NCBI GenBank assembly: GCA_937861115.1
Contig: CALMBD010000156.1
Location: forward strand, 1 to 32,649
Origin: an uncultured Bacteroidota bacterium
Lineage (GTDB): Bacteria; Bacteroidota; Bacteroidia; Chitinophagales; Saprospiraceae
Direction of reading: 5' to 3'
Length of the DNA: 32,649 nucleotides
The notes under the pieces are model-generated. The model was not told the DNA's origin. It made no database searches and was given only the letters and a program-made list of their open reading frames with translations. Positions 17,801-26,590 of this stretch are shown piece by piece. Each line of letters begins with the position of its first letter. Within the stretch, counting starts at the first letter, position 1. The translations under genes were made by a program, and so were the position numbers.

Positions 17801-17942
17801 GTTGCGCAGCAACAATTCGTACCCTGCCGGAAACAACAGCGAGACGCTGCGGCTGGACGGCAGTTTTGTTACCGGTTTGCTGTATTGCGAGTTGGTAACG
17901 CCGTTTGGAGTGGTGACGCAGAAGATGGTAGCTGCGCGGTAA
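14802..17942 (+). CDS. CotA/bilirubin-oxidase-type multicopper oxidase fused to dockerin/cohesin-like tail and T9SS type A sorting domain
   Basis: 1046 residues. The signal peptide has an unusually long n-region (hydrophobic 26-41, cleavage likely after FA41). Residues about 45-635 form a three-cupredoxin multicopper oxidase with all copper motifs: HLHGG at 158-162, HDH at 206-208, HPIHLHQ at 530-536 and HCHILSHEDHEM at 616-627. Here C617, H530 and H622 are type 1 ligands and M627 is axial. HPIHLH followed by a non-Gly matches CotA and bilirubin oxidases rather than plant laccases. Such enzymes couple one-electron oxidation of phenols, pigments or metals to O2 reduction. From about 636 the shared tail follows directly: WEHDDASGVNEA, NINKFNGVTAAD (from 692), DVNKNNAITTLD (from 727), SWRFVP/PPWGFPE, cohesin-like AFQFALAFDP (848-856) and the sorting domain RPNPFRDETTV (from about 968). 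The enzyme is therefore probably displayed on the cell surface. The active site looks intact. Confidence 0.94.
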   Translation: MMKVLRLPFRSNDSSRQFQFGCLRKKALLLLCLGLGSTVFAQLKDPASHPKFVNPLPDPSVIDATAGGDYSMEMAPATQWLGLVDVNDDPLYTNVWGYGLTGVGVTFPGPTFWAKEGNPVDVTWINNLPDNHLLPIDLSIHVAHPHTWFGHGIPTVAHLHGGHTESESDGIPDAWFTRNNTYKGHDYVKAKYHYDNDQESATLWYHDHALGITRLNVYAGLAGFYLLRDDNELSLGLPSGDYEREIVFQDRDFDENGQLIMPADGGSQGDCQVGAEGGPFVNEEPIIPEAEQTPGTPSVMAEFFGNYIIVNGMTWPYMSVEPRQYRLRLLNGSDSRFYFLELQRGASGDSIVVPILQIGTDDGLLYNPVAVNHLLLAPGERADIIVDFTGLSVGPGTVLTWFNYGADDPFGGDPEGPAAEDLDDDLTRPTAQIMQFRVDLPFNGGVPNTSFNTGSQMRENPITILSSGISRKLVLFEGRDAYCRLRPQLGILDENSYINGSLMWDELITENPDLNAIEYWDIYNTTADAHPIHLHQVTFQILDRTTFDGQVEFIPTGDPISGGSKQVLTLNSPVTFAPGWDAPDREKGWKDTGVIPPGGVMRVAAKFDLPGKYVWHCHILSHEDHEMMRPFWVGPMMSGRIIWEHDDASGVNEATVNITGAATHSSRSNKDGIYFLPIGPAAGVSTIKPVKNINKFNGVTAADASSIQKHVANIFPITDPYKMVCADVNKNNAITTLDASLVVQALLGNPIANSIFNTSWRFVPTDHAMSNPPWGFPEQRTYTDISTSYSDQDFFGMKIGDVTATYSNPANFGGVASMVLNAGDQWLEAGQPLSVEFKADQMDDLTAFQFALAFDPLQLKFESVEPLQGLPLAPTNFGTFNADAGELRVVWAEAASYQVEEAAPVFRLHFTAMQSGAKLSDVLNMDESVLMNRAYNSNLEETAVELRFTEVTGIDNPEANFGVQMLVRPNPFRDETTVSFTLPEACEAQLRVLDASGRELLRSNNSYPAGNNSETLRLDGSFVTGLLYCELVTPFGVVTQKMVAAR

Positions 17943-18362
17943 TGGCCGGAAATGCCATGTAAATCTGCGTCGATCCGGGTATGGATCACGATTTGCCTGC
18001 ACAGGTAATGTGGCGGATGCCGGGATCGACGCAGATATTTTTGATAGTAACATGAGTCAGAATGGCCATCGCTAATTGCCTCTTCTCCTATTGGACCCTA
18101 AATTCGGGATGAGTCACGCGAATCAGGGGTTGATTCTAAAGGATGCACGGGCCACACAGTTGATTGCAGATGCCATCGTCTTAAGGTCAAGGCAGGGTAC
18201 GCAGTTTACTGGCGGCGCAACCTGAAAAAGGGACTAAATATCATGTATTTCTATTATACATATTTTAAGCTCCAGAAAGAATGCGCGATATAACAAATGC
18301 AGTTGATCTTTATGGCGATTATTGACCACCATAAAGAGTTAATCAACACTTTTACCCGTCTT
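17943..18362. other. intergenic region before the 2604-residue protein gene
   Basis: 420 bp. It starts with the terminator described separately. From 18057 to 18362 no gene, RNA or clear promoter was recognised; 18240-18290 is AT-rich and the likely promoter area. An in-frame ATG at 18297 would add 22 residues before the signal peptide and is not preferred. Confidence 0.5.
17963..18043 (+). terminator. terminator hairpin after the multicopper oxidase gene
   Basis: ATCTGCGTCGATCC (17963-17976) pairs perfectly with GGATCGACGCAGAT (18023-18036), a 14-bp stem with a 46-nt loop, followed by ATATTTTTG. It begins 20 nt after the stop codon. Confidence 0.7.
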
Positions 18363-21300
18363 ATGAAAAGGTTTTTCCGATTTTATGCTTTAACACTGAC
18401 ACTGACATTTCTTTCAACCGGCACATTTGCGCAAAACAAAAGTTGGCTGGTAAAAATGCAAGACCCGGACGTCAATTTCTGGGAACTTCAAAAAGAGTTC
18501 AACGATTACTGGAAAGACCGCACCGACTACAAAGGCAACGGCTACAAGGTATTCAAACGCTGGGAGTATATCAATGAAACCCGCGTTTTGCCGGACGGAA
18601 AACTGCAACCGGCGGATTATGTCCTGAAAGAATATGAGAAGTATATGGCAGAAGCCGCGCAGCTCAAATCGGCTTCGGGCACCTGGAGTATCGTTGGGCC
18701 GACAATCTATCCGACAAATAATACGGGCCAGCCTACCGGCAAGGGAAGGGTAAATGTCATTACTTTCCATCCAACCGACGTCAATACACTGTTCATCGGC
18801 GCTCCTTCGGGCGGTATTTGGAAAAGCGTTAACGGCGGCGCCAACTGGACCAATCTTTCTGCCAATATTCCCTATCTCGGGGTATCTGCCATCCTGATAG
18901 ATCCTTCCAATCCGGATATTATTTACATAGGCACCGGCGACCGGGATTCGGATGACGCACCGGGCGTTGGCGTTTACAAATCCACAGACGGAGGCGTTTC
19001 CTGGGTCCCCATGAATGTAGGCATGGGCAATACAACGGTGGGTATGATGCTGATGCATCCTTCTGATCCGAATACCATTCTCGCTGCTACGTATACCGGT
19101 ATCTTTAAAACCACGAACGGAGGTGTAACCTGGTCGCAAACCCTGGCCGGCGACTTCAGGGACATCAAATTCAAGCCCGGCAACCCCGATGTCGTATATG
19201 CCACCAGAATCATTACGCCGGCACAATATTATCGCTCTACCGATAACGGGACTACATGGGGGCAGGTCACCACGCCTGTTTCCGGTGTCGGTTCCCGTAT
19301 GGTCATCGGCGTTTCACCGGCCAATCCCGACTATGTATACCTGGTTCAGATCAAAAGTTCAGACGCGAATTTTAAAGCCTTGCTCCGGTCTGTTGACAGT
19401 GGGCTTACCTTTACCGAGCAGTCTAACGCTCCAAATATCTTCGATTATCTCTGCGACGGGAGTGGTACTGCCAGTCAGGCGACGTACGATCTGATTATCG
19501 ACGTCGACCGCACCAACGCTGAAATTGTCTATGTCGGCTCTATCAACAGCTGGAAAAGTGTTAACGGCGGGGTAACATGGTCGCCGGTAACACACTGGGT
19601 CGGAAGCAACTTTGCACCCGGAAACCCAACGGCAAATTGTGCAGTATCTGTACACGCCGACCACCACTGGTACCAGTGGTCTCCGTTGCACAGCCCTGCA
19701 AGGTTGTACCTCGGCCACGACGGCGGCATTGCGTATACCGCCGACGGCGGCACAACCTGGACAGACATCACCACCGACCTCGCTATCGGCCAGGTGTATA
19801 AAGTTGGCCAAAGTGCGCAGACTGCGAATAATATCATTGCAGGGTTTCAGGACAACGGGGTTTCTGCCACCAACGACGGGGTCAATTTTACCACAGTAGG
19901 CGGGGGCGATGGTGGTGAGTGCGCCATCAATTACAATAATGCCAATTTTTGTTACAGGGAATCGCAGTTGGGCAATCTAACGCGTTCCTCGGCCGGTCTG
20001 TTCGGTTCGTATTCCAATATTATTTCCGCTATTAATGATCAAGCGGCATTTATTGCGCCCTACATGCTCCACAGGACTAATCCGGGTACCATGTTTTTTG
20101 GACGCGAAAACGTATGGCGCAGCACAAATGTCGATGCCATTCCATCCGGTTCGGTGACATGGGAAACCATCAGTTCCTTTGCCGCAGGCACAACCATCCG
20201 GGTTGTGGAACAGTCTCCGGCAAATCTGAATATCGTATATATTTCCAGAGGGTCCGGTTCAGGATCTGCGATGTACCGATCAGACAACGCCAACGCCGCC
20301 GCCAATGCCGTGGTTTGGAATGCCATAACCAAGCCCGGCGGGCTGACGGCGACCGATATTAAAGCGCACCCCGTCAATGAAAATATTGTGTTTGCTACTG
20401 CCGGCATGCAGGTTTTCAAATCGACAGACAAGGGCTTAACCTGGGCAGACATCACCGGTAATCTGCCGGCATTGTTTATCAATTGTTTGGTACTCGATAA
20501 GGACGCCAACGAAGGCATCTATATCGGCAACCAAACCGGTGTATGGTACAAAGACGCCGATATTACCGAGTGGGTATTGTTCAGTTCCGGTTTGCCGCCG
20601 GTGGATGTGCGGGAACTGGAAATCTACTACGATGCCAATCCCGACAACAGCCGCATTACCGCTTCCACCTATGGCCGCGGGATTTGGCAAAGTGACCTGA
20701 TTGAAGTCAATGCCATCAATCCGTCCGGTCTGGCCGCTGTAGCTATCAGCACCACCCAAATTGATCTCTCCTGGACGCTCAACGCATCGAATAACAACGT
20801 GCTCATTGCCACTTCTCCGACCACTATCTTCGGAGTACCGGTGGACGGTACGGCATATACCGCCGGTAATTCCCTTCCGGGTGGCGGAACGGTCATTTAC
20901 GTGGGCAACATGGTTAATTTTAGCCATACCGGACTTACCGCAGGTTCTGACTATTGTTACAAGATATGGTCTGTTAACGGCAGTAATCAATACTCGGCAG
21001 GCCTGCCGCCTGTTTGCGCCAGAACATTCTCGCACAACTGGACCGGTAATGTCAACACCGATTGGTTCAATGCAGGAAACTGGGGCCCTGGTACCGTGCC
21101 GACGATTTTGGATGGCGCCTATATTCCGGCCGGCCGGCCAAACTACCCGTTGATTAATGCCGCAGGGGCCAGGTGTTCGCACCTGACCATCGAACCCGGC
21201 GCCTCGGTAAGCATGGATGCATCAACATCCTACATCCTTCAGGTATCGGGAGACTGGATAAATAATGGGACGTTTAACCGCGGTGTCGGTACGGTTGAGT

Positions 21301-24300
21301 TCAATGGGAACAACGCATTGCAAAATATTGCCGGGGCATCAACAACAGACTTTTATGTGCTGCGGGTTGACAAAGGGTCAGCCAACAACATCCTGGATGC
21401 AGTTGCACAAATCACCTTAAATGCGGCAGTGGACGCTCCACTTGCCTTGATATCGGGAACGTTCAGGCTGTCGAATGCTGCGAGCACGATCACCGCTATT
21501 ACAGCAAACGGCCAGACTACCGCCAATGCGCTGGGCCTAAACAAACGCATTTGGGTCAGCGCGGGGACCTTGAATGTAAATTCACGCTGGAGAATCAACC
21601 ATGGCGAATTGAGGATTACCGGCGGAACGGTAAACATCGGCAACGCCAACAATATGGAATTGGATTACCTGAACAGCGGAGCAATTATTCTGGAAGGCGG
21701 CGCATTGAATGTTTCCGCAGGCATCTGGGGCAATGCCTCTAACCAGAGCTCAACAGGTATAATCGCTATATCCGGAGGAACCATGACCGTGGGCGTATTC
21801 TCCAACGGTTTTGCCAGAGGTATGCTGGAGGCCGGTCCGAACTGCATTTTTATAGCAAGTGGCGGTACTATAGTAATTCAACGGAGCAATGGCCATACAC
21901 AACAATACCTTAACCAATCAACGATTTCATCAGTTACCGGAGGTTTATTGCAAATTGGAAATGCCGCTACCCCTTCAAGTCAAACCATCCGAATCAACAG
22001 CACAGTCCCGGTGTACAACCTGACGGTAAACGCCACGAACTCGCCGACAGCGCAATTGCTTACCAATAACTTGACTGTACTGAATGACCTGACCATTTCA
22101 GGGGGGACCCTCAATGCCAACAACCTGAACCTGAATGTGGGCAGACACTGGACGAACGGCGGAAGTTTCATTCCGGGTACCGGGGTAGTCACTTTTGACG
22201 GAACGGTGAATCAAAACCTCGGCGGCGTCAGCCCAACGACCTTCAACAACCTTACACTCAATAATGCAAACGGGCTTACGCTCAACGGCAGCGTAAATAC
22301 AACCGTAAACGGAACCCTGGCGCTGAATTCAGGTGTCATCACAACGGGCAGTAATACGGTTATTATTCCCTCGACGGGCGCTGTATCCAGAACTTCCGGC
22401 CATATTTTTGGCAAACTGCAAAAACATGTGGCAAGCGGTGCAGGCATCAGCCGGACCTTTGAAATCGGTGATGTCGCGGCTTCCGGTTATACCCCGGTCT
22501 CTGTAACCTTTGCCTCCGTCTCTACGTCCGGCAACGTGATAGCGCAGTCCGTATCGGGCGATCACCCGCAGATTGGTTCCGCGACCCTCAATGCTTCCAA
22601 AAGTGTCAACCGCTATTGGTCGCTGACCAACAGCGGAACCGCCTTTACTACATATGATGCTGTATTTAACTTTCTGACTGCCGACCTGGATCCTGCCGTC
22701 AATACTTCAAACCTGGTTGGTGGAAAGTATAATGCGCCAAACTGGACCTATCCGGCAATAGGGGCCAGAACGGCGAATAGTACGGAAATTACGGGTGTTG
22801 CCTCCTTCAGCGATTTTCAACTGGCCGAACCTTCCTGTGTTGATCCGGACGTTCCCGGACTGACAGCTACCGTCAACCCAACCTGTTCGGGTCAACCGAC
22901 CAATTTAAGTATTGCCACGGGCAATTTGAATGGAGCAGCCGACTGGCAGTGGTATTCAGGCTCTTGCGGCGGCACGCCCGTTGGAACGGGATCAAGTGTG
23001 AACGTTTCGCCTGCCGGCACTACTACATACTTTGCAAGAGGCGAAGGCGGCTGTGTCGTTACGCCCGGCGCCTGTGGAAGTATTTCCATTACGGTAAATG
23101 CCAATCCAATTGCCGCACCGACGCCGTCACCGGCATCGGTTTGTGTCGGCAGCATCCTCAATATAAGCGGTAATGCCGGCGGCGGCTCTGGCAACTATAC
23201 GGCCCACGCCTGGACTTGCTCGGGATGCAGCGGTCTGGTCGCGCTCAGCAATGTGGGCACGCCTACGCTTCAGGTAGACGCTGTCGGTGGTGCGCCCGGC
23301 TCGGCCACGCTCACCTACCAGGTTACGGATAATAACGGCTGCACCGCTTCTGCCACCGTAGCGCTCACCATTAATGCACGGCCGGTACCGACGTTCACCG
23401 CATCCCCCGGCGCCAGTGTTTGTGTGAATACAGGTGTCACTTATACCACCCAGTCGGGGCAATCCAATTATATCTGGAGTGTACCGGGCACGGCGGGAGT
23501 GGATTATACCATCACCTCCGGCGGCATCGGCAGCACGGACAACACGGTCACGCTGCAATGGCTGAGCTCGGGCAGCAAAACAGTGACGGTCAACTATACC
23601 GATGCGAACGGCTGTACAGGTGCGAATCCGGCATCAAACACCAACACCGTAAATGCGTTGCCGACGACATCCAACGCAGGAAGTAACCAAACCATTTGCG
23701 CAAATGGCAATGCTGCACTTTCTGCCAATACCCCTGTGGTAGGCACGGGCCTTTGGAGTGTGGTCAGCGGACCAAATACAAGTCCCAGCCAGTTTGGCAA
23801 CCCTTCTCTGCCTTCCGTGAATTTTGTGCCGGCAGGCGGTCCGGGGGTCTACCTGATTCGCTGGACCATTTCCAACCCACCCTGTCCCGCTTCGACCAGT
23901 GAACTGACCGTTACGGTTGTAGCGACACCAACATTTGCCAATGCAGGTTCCGCCCAGTCAATTTGTGCAAACAGCAGCGCGACCATGGCGGCCAACACAC
24001 CGGTCGTGGGCACAGGCACCTGGAGTATATCGGCTGGCCCAAACCTTTCTTCTAGCCAGTTCAGCAATGTCAACGACCCTGCGGCTATGTTTACCCCGAC
24101 AACACCGGGCATTTATTCATTGGCGTGGAGCATCGCCAACCCGCCCTGTATGCCGTCGGTGGATGCTGTAACAATTACGGTGAACACCTTGCCGGCGACG
24201 CCGACCATCACACCAAGCGGCCCTACAACGTTCTGCACGGGCGGCAGTGTGCAGTTAACGAGCTCTGCAGCGAGTGCCTATTTGTGGAGCACCACCGAGA

Positions 24301-26177
24301 CGACCCAAAGCATTACGGTGACAACCAGTGGTTCGTACACGGTACAAATAACGGACGCGAATGGCTGCACCGCCACTTCTGCGCCGACAGATGTAACGGT
24401 GCTTGAGCAGCCTGTGGCGAATGCCGGTACTGACGCCGACGAATGCGATCTGAACACGACGCTGGCTGCAGTACCGAGTGTCGGCACGGGCACGTGGACA
24501 TACACAGGTCCCGGCACGGCGACATTTGCACCGGATGCCAATGACCCGGCAGCCGTAGCGACGGTAACTGCCTATGGTGCTTACACCTTCACGTGGACGG
24601 AAGTAAACGGGATATGCACGGACGACGATGTTGTGACGATAAACTTCAATGCTCCTCCTGCCGTCACCCTCAACGATCCGGCAGATGTATGCCTGACCGG
24701 TGCCGACATGAACTTTACCGGTACTCCCACTGATGCCAACGGCTCGTTCACCACGACGGCAGGCGCCGGATTCACGGATAACGGCGATGGTACAGCGGTG
24801 CTGGATGTGAGCGTGGCGGGTATTGGAACTTATGACGTGACCTATACCTACACCGACGGCAATGGCTGCCAAGCATCGGAAACGGTGAGTGTATCGGTTA
24901 CCTCCTGTGCGCTCAACTTTACCGGTCGCGTCATCTGGGAGGCCGATCACCTGACAACGATGACAGGGGTAAAAGATGCAACGACGACCCTCAGTGGCGA
25001 CGATAACGATACCGATATTACGAACGTAACGGGTAATTATTCGCTGGATGCTACCATGGGCACCGAATTTGAGATCAAACCGGTCAAAAACAAGCCGATG
25101 CCATTTGCGATCAATGGCCTGACTGCGGGCGATGCCTCCCGGATACAGCAGCACGTGATCGGGGCATTCCCCTTCACGGACCCGTACAAATTGATTGCAG
25201 CAGACGTCAACAAATCCAATTCGGTAACGGCACAGGATGCCAGTTTGGTTTCGCAAGCCGTTCTCGGCAACCCGATTGCTCAGGGCTTTTTCATCAATAC
25301 AACCTGGCGCTTCGTTCCGAAAGCCTATGTGTTCCCTGTGCCGGCAAGTCCGTGGGGATTCCCGGAGAAGATTGTGCTGACCGGTGTAAGCGGTTCGCTG
25401 ACCGGCCAGGATTTTATCGGTTCAAAACTGGGTGATGTAAACAATACGGCCAATCCGGCCAATCTGGCGCCCTCAACACTGCCCGACCTGGTCTGGAAGG
25501 TACAAGACCGGGTACTGGAACAGGATGAAACGTTTGTTGCAGAATTCTGTGCGTACAACTTCGATGCCTTGCTGGCCTTTCAGTTCGGTCTGAATTTCGA
25601 CCCGACCAAGATACAGTTGCTGACCATTGAAACGATACCGGGCAGCCCTATGGACACGGGTAACTTTGGCGCATACAACGCTGCTAACGGCGAGATCCGC
25701 GCCCTGCTGGCCATGGCCCAGGCACTCTCAGTACCTGCTGGAACGCCGGTCTTTCGCCTGAAATTCAAAGTATTGCAAAGCGATATGAAACTGAGCGAGG
25801 TATTGTTTCTGGATGAACTGGTACTGCCGGCCATTGCTTACGACAGCGCATTTGCAGAATCAGGTGTGGAATTGCAATATTCTACCGTGACCGGCACGCA
25901 TGACCAGCCGGGTGCAGGCAGTCTGCAACTATTTCAAAACCGCCCCAATCCCTTCAACGGCACAACCACCATCGGCTTTATCCTGCCGGATGCCTGCGAA
26001 GCGCAACTGCGCATATTCGACGTGTCGGGACGACTGTTAATGGAACGCGTTGCGCAGTACCCGGCCGGTAAACAGGAGGAAGTGTTTGACTTGACAGGGT
26101 TTACGGGCGTGTTGTACTACGAACTGGTGACATCGTTCGGTACCCTGGGCAAGCGAATGCTGTTGACGGGGAAATAA
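18363..26177 (+). CDS. giant secreted Asp-box (sortilin/GH74-like) propeller protein with FnIII, beta-solenoid, Ig-like repeats and dockerin/cohesin-like T9SS tail
   Basis: 2604 residues from the ATG at 18363, chosen because it gives a clean signal peptide (MKRFFRFYALTLTLTFL, cleavage after FA23); the in-frame ATG at 18297 adds a charged 22-residue leader. Residues about 100-775 are a propeller with at least eight Asp-box-like strands (SVNGGANW, STDGGVSW, TTNGGVTW, STDNGTTW, SVNGGVTW, TADGGTTW, STDKGLTW), as in sortilin/VPS10 and GH74-type proteins. A fibronectin type III-like domain covers about 783-890. Gly/Asn-rich short strands (about 891-1490) look like a beta-solenoid. Some eight Ig/PKD-like domains span about 1495-2182, two of them nearly duplicate. 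The shared tail starts near 2185: loop DVNKSNSVTAQD from 2281, PWGFPE, cohesin-like AFQFGLNFDP, and sorting domain NRPNPFNGTTTIGF from about 2520. Its first dockerin-like loop is disrupted (NKPMPFAINGLTAGD). No catalytic acids could be assigned, so adhesion or glycan binding is as likely as hydrolysis. Confidence 0.9.
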   Translation: MKRFFRFYALTLTLTFLSTGTFAQNKSWLVKMQDPDVNFWELQKEFNDYWKDRTDYKGNGYKVFKRWEYINETRVLPDGKLQPADYVLKEYEKYMAEAAQLKSASGTWSIVGPTIYPTNNTGQPTGKGRVNVITFHPTDVNTLFIGAPSGGIWKSVNGGANWTNLSANIPYLGVSAILIDPSNPDIIYIGTGDRDSDDAPGVGVYKSTDGGVSWVPMNVGMGNTTVGMMLMHPSDPNTILAATYTGIFKTTNGGVTWSQTLAGDFRDIKFKPGNPDVVYATRIITPAQYYRSTDNGTTWGQVTTPVSGVGSRMVIGVSPANPDYVYLVQIKSSDANFKALLRSVDSGLTFTEQSNAPNIFDYLCDGSGTASQATYDLIIDVDRTNAEIVYVGSINSWKSVNGGVTWSPVTHWVGSNFAPGNPTANCAVSVHADHHWYQWSPLHSPARLYLGHDGGIAYTADGGTTWTDITTDLAIGQVYKVGQSAQTANNIIAGFQDNGVSATNDGVNFTTVGGGDGGECAINYNNANFCYRESQLGNLTRSSAGLFGSYSNIISAINDQAAFIAPYMLHRTNPGTMFFGRENVWRSTNVDAIPSGSVTWETISSFAAGTTIRVVEQSPANLNIVYISRGSGSGSAMYRSDNANAAANAVVWNAITKPGGLTATDIKAHPVNENIVFATAGMQVFKSTDKGLTWADITGNLPALFINCLVLDKDANEGIYIGNQTGVWYKDADITEWVLFSSGLPPVDVRELEIYYDANPDNSRITASTYGRGIWQSDLIEVNAINPSGLAAVAISTTQIDLSWTLNASNNNVLIATSPTTIFGVPVDGTAYTAGNSLPGGGTVIYVGNMVNFSHTGLTAGSDYCYKIWSVNGSNQYSAGLPPVCARTFSHNWTGNVNTDWFNAGNWGPGTVPTILDGAYIPAGRPNYPLINAAGARCSHLTIEPGASVSMDASTSYILQVSGDWINNGTFNRGVGTVEFNGNNALQNIAGASTTDFYVLRVDKGSANNILDAVAQITLNAAVDAPLALISGTFRLSNAASTITAITANGQTTANALGLNKRIWVSAGTLNVNSRWRINHGELRITGGTVNIGNANNMELDYLNSGAIILEGGALNVSAGIWGNASNQSSTGIIAISGGTMTVGVFSNGFARGMLEAGPNCIFIASGGTIVIQRSNGHTQQYLNQSTISSVTGGLLQIGNAATPSSQTIRINSTVPVYNLTVNATNSPTAQLLTNNLTVLNDLTISGGTLNANNLNLNVGRHWTNGGSFIPGTGVVTFDGTVNQNLGGVSPTTFNNLTLNNANGLTLNGSVNTTVNGTLALNSGVITTGSNTVIIPSTGAVSRTSGHIFGKLQKHVASGAGISRTFEIGDVAASGYTPVSVTFASVSTSGNVIAQSVSGDHPQIGSATLNASKSVNRYWSLTNSGTAFTTYDAVFNFLTADLDPAVNTSNLVGGKYNAPNWTYPAIGARTANSTEITGVASFSDFQLAEPSCVDPDVPGLTATVNPTCSGQPTNLSIATGNLNGAADWQWYSGSCGGTPVGTGSSVNVSPAGTTTYFARGEGGCVVTPGACGSISITVNANPIAAPTPSPASVCVGSILNISGNAGGGSGNYTAHAWTCSGCSGLVALSNVGTPTLQVDAVGGAPGSATLTYQVTDNNGCTASATVALTINARPVPTFTASPGASVCVNTGVTYTTQSGQSNYIWSVPGTAGVDYTITSGGIGSTDNTVTLQWLSSGSKTVTVNYTDANGCTGANPASNTNTVNALPTTSNAGSNQTICANGNAALSANTPVVGTGLWSVVSGPNTSPSQFGNPSLPSVNFVPAGGPGVYLIRWTISNPPCPASTSELTVTVVATPTFANAGSAQSICANSSATMAANTPVVGTGTWSISAGPNLSSSQFSNVNDPAAMFTPTTPGIYSLAWSIANPPCMPSVDAVTITVNTLPATPTITPSGPTTFCTGGSVQLTSSAASAYLWSTTETTQSITVTTSGSYTVQITDANGCTATSAPTDVTVLEQPVANAGTDADECDLNTTLAAVPSVGTGTWTYTGPGTATFAPDANDPAAVATVTAYGAYTFTWTEVNGICTDDDVVTINFNAPPAVTLNDPADVCLTGADMNFTGTPTDANGSFTTTAGAGFTDNGDGTAVLDVSVAGIGTYDVTYTYTDGNGCQASETVSVSVTSCALNFTGRVIWEADHLTTMTGVKDATTTLSGDDNDTDITNVTGNYSLDATMGTEFEIKPVKNKPMPFAINGLTAGDASRIQQHVIGAFPFTDPYKLIAADVNKSNSVTAQDASLVSQAVLGNPIAQGFFINTTWRFVPKAYVFPVPASPWGFPEKIVLTGVSGSLTGQDFIGSKLGDVNNTANPANLAPSTLPDLVWKVQDRVLEQDETFVAEFCAYNFDALLAFQFGLNFDPTKIQLLTIETIPGSPMDTGNFGAYNAANGEIRALLAMAQALSVPAGTPVFRLKFKVLQSDMKLSEVLFLDELVLPAIAYDSAFAESGVELQYSTVTGTHDQPGAGSLQLFQNRPNPFNGTTTIGFILPDACEAQLRIFDVSGRLLMERVAQYPAGKQEEVFDLTGFTGVLYYELVTSFGTLGKRMLLTGK
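23676..24210 (+). repeat. two near-duplicate Ig-like domains, 267-bp period
   Basis: Within the 2604-residue protein, AGSNQTICANGNAALSANTP (from 23676) recurs as AGSAQSICANSSATMAANTP (from 23943). Both are followed by VVGTG.WS...GPN.S.SQF and later W.I.NPPC. The period is 89 codons. Neighbouring Ig-like domains are much more diverged, so this pair arose by a later internal duplication. Confidence 0.8.
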
Positions 26178-26196
26178 TAGGGTTCTCCGTTCCTGG

Positions 26197-26230
26197 AAAC
26201 CGTCCCTTAAGGGCTTTCAGACGGTTTTTT
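26197..26230 (+). terminator. rho-independent terminator after the 2604-residue protein gene
   Basis: AAACCGTC (26197-26204) pairs with GACGGTTT (26220-26227), an 8-bp stem with a 15-nt loop, running into a T-tract that ends at 26230. It begins 19 nt after the stop codon. Confidence 0.75.
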
Positions 26231-26302
26231 AGTGGTGGCACACGGGTATTTCCTTCCTGTTTTCTGCGGAAAACAGGAAGGAAATACCCGTGTGCCACCA
26301 CT
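26231..26302. repeat. perfect 34-bp inverted repeat with 4-nt loop
   Basis: The left arm 26231-26264 begins AGTGGTGGCACACGGGTATT and ends CCTGTTTTC. The right arm 26269-26302 is its exact reverse complement, and the loop is TGCG. All 34 pairs are Watson-Crick, which is unusual for a chance or merely terminating hairpin. It abuts the T-tract of the preceding terminator. The 5' arm contains GTGG, the tetranucleotide typical of REP elements, but no transposase is nearby and no second copy was seen in the window. Confidence 0.93.
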
Positions 26303-26590
26303 TGGCGAGCTCATTTCCCGGATTTTCATTTGGACTAACAAAGAGCTGCCTTCCTTGACAACGGCCTTTTTACTTCACCGCGCCGTTTTCCCGGTTCACT
26401 TCAAACCGCCGGGCATTTCACTGTTTTTCGCTGGCCAATAAGTGTCTGCAGGCTGTAAATTGGGTCTGTTCATTGGATAGTAATAGCCCGATACCGCAAA
26501 CAGGGTGCTGAAAGTAGTTGGTTACTGGGCAGGCGTGTGTGCGGCGACGCGCGGCGTCTGCCTGATTTTCTTCACTATAATTGTTGAGCC

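Larger units (their letters stand above)
26178..26590. other. intergenic region with stacked hairpins
   Basis: 413 bp. The terminator (26197-26230) and the long perfect inverted repeat (26231-26302) occupy the first part and are listed separately. From 26303 to 26590 nothing was recognised; short frames crossing the palindrome on both strands read nearly the same peptide because of its symmetry and are not genes. Confidence 0.6.

Noticed and set aside
18297-18362. Upstream ATG for the 2604-residue protein
   Set aside because: It would put a charged 22-residue leader before the signal peptide; the ATG at 18363 gives a normal one.
24255-25256. 333-codon minus-strand open frame inside the 2604-residue protein gene
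   Set aside because: It is the reverse of Thr/Gly-rich Ig-like coding sequence, gives an Arg/Cys-rich product with no domain or signal, and the plus-strand frame is clearly real.
26232-26441. Small frame starting MVAHGYFLPVF, with a near-identical one on the other strand
   Set aside because: The similarity of the two peptides is a direct result of the perfect inverted repeat; neither is a likely gene.
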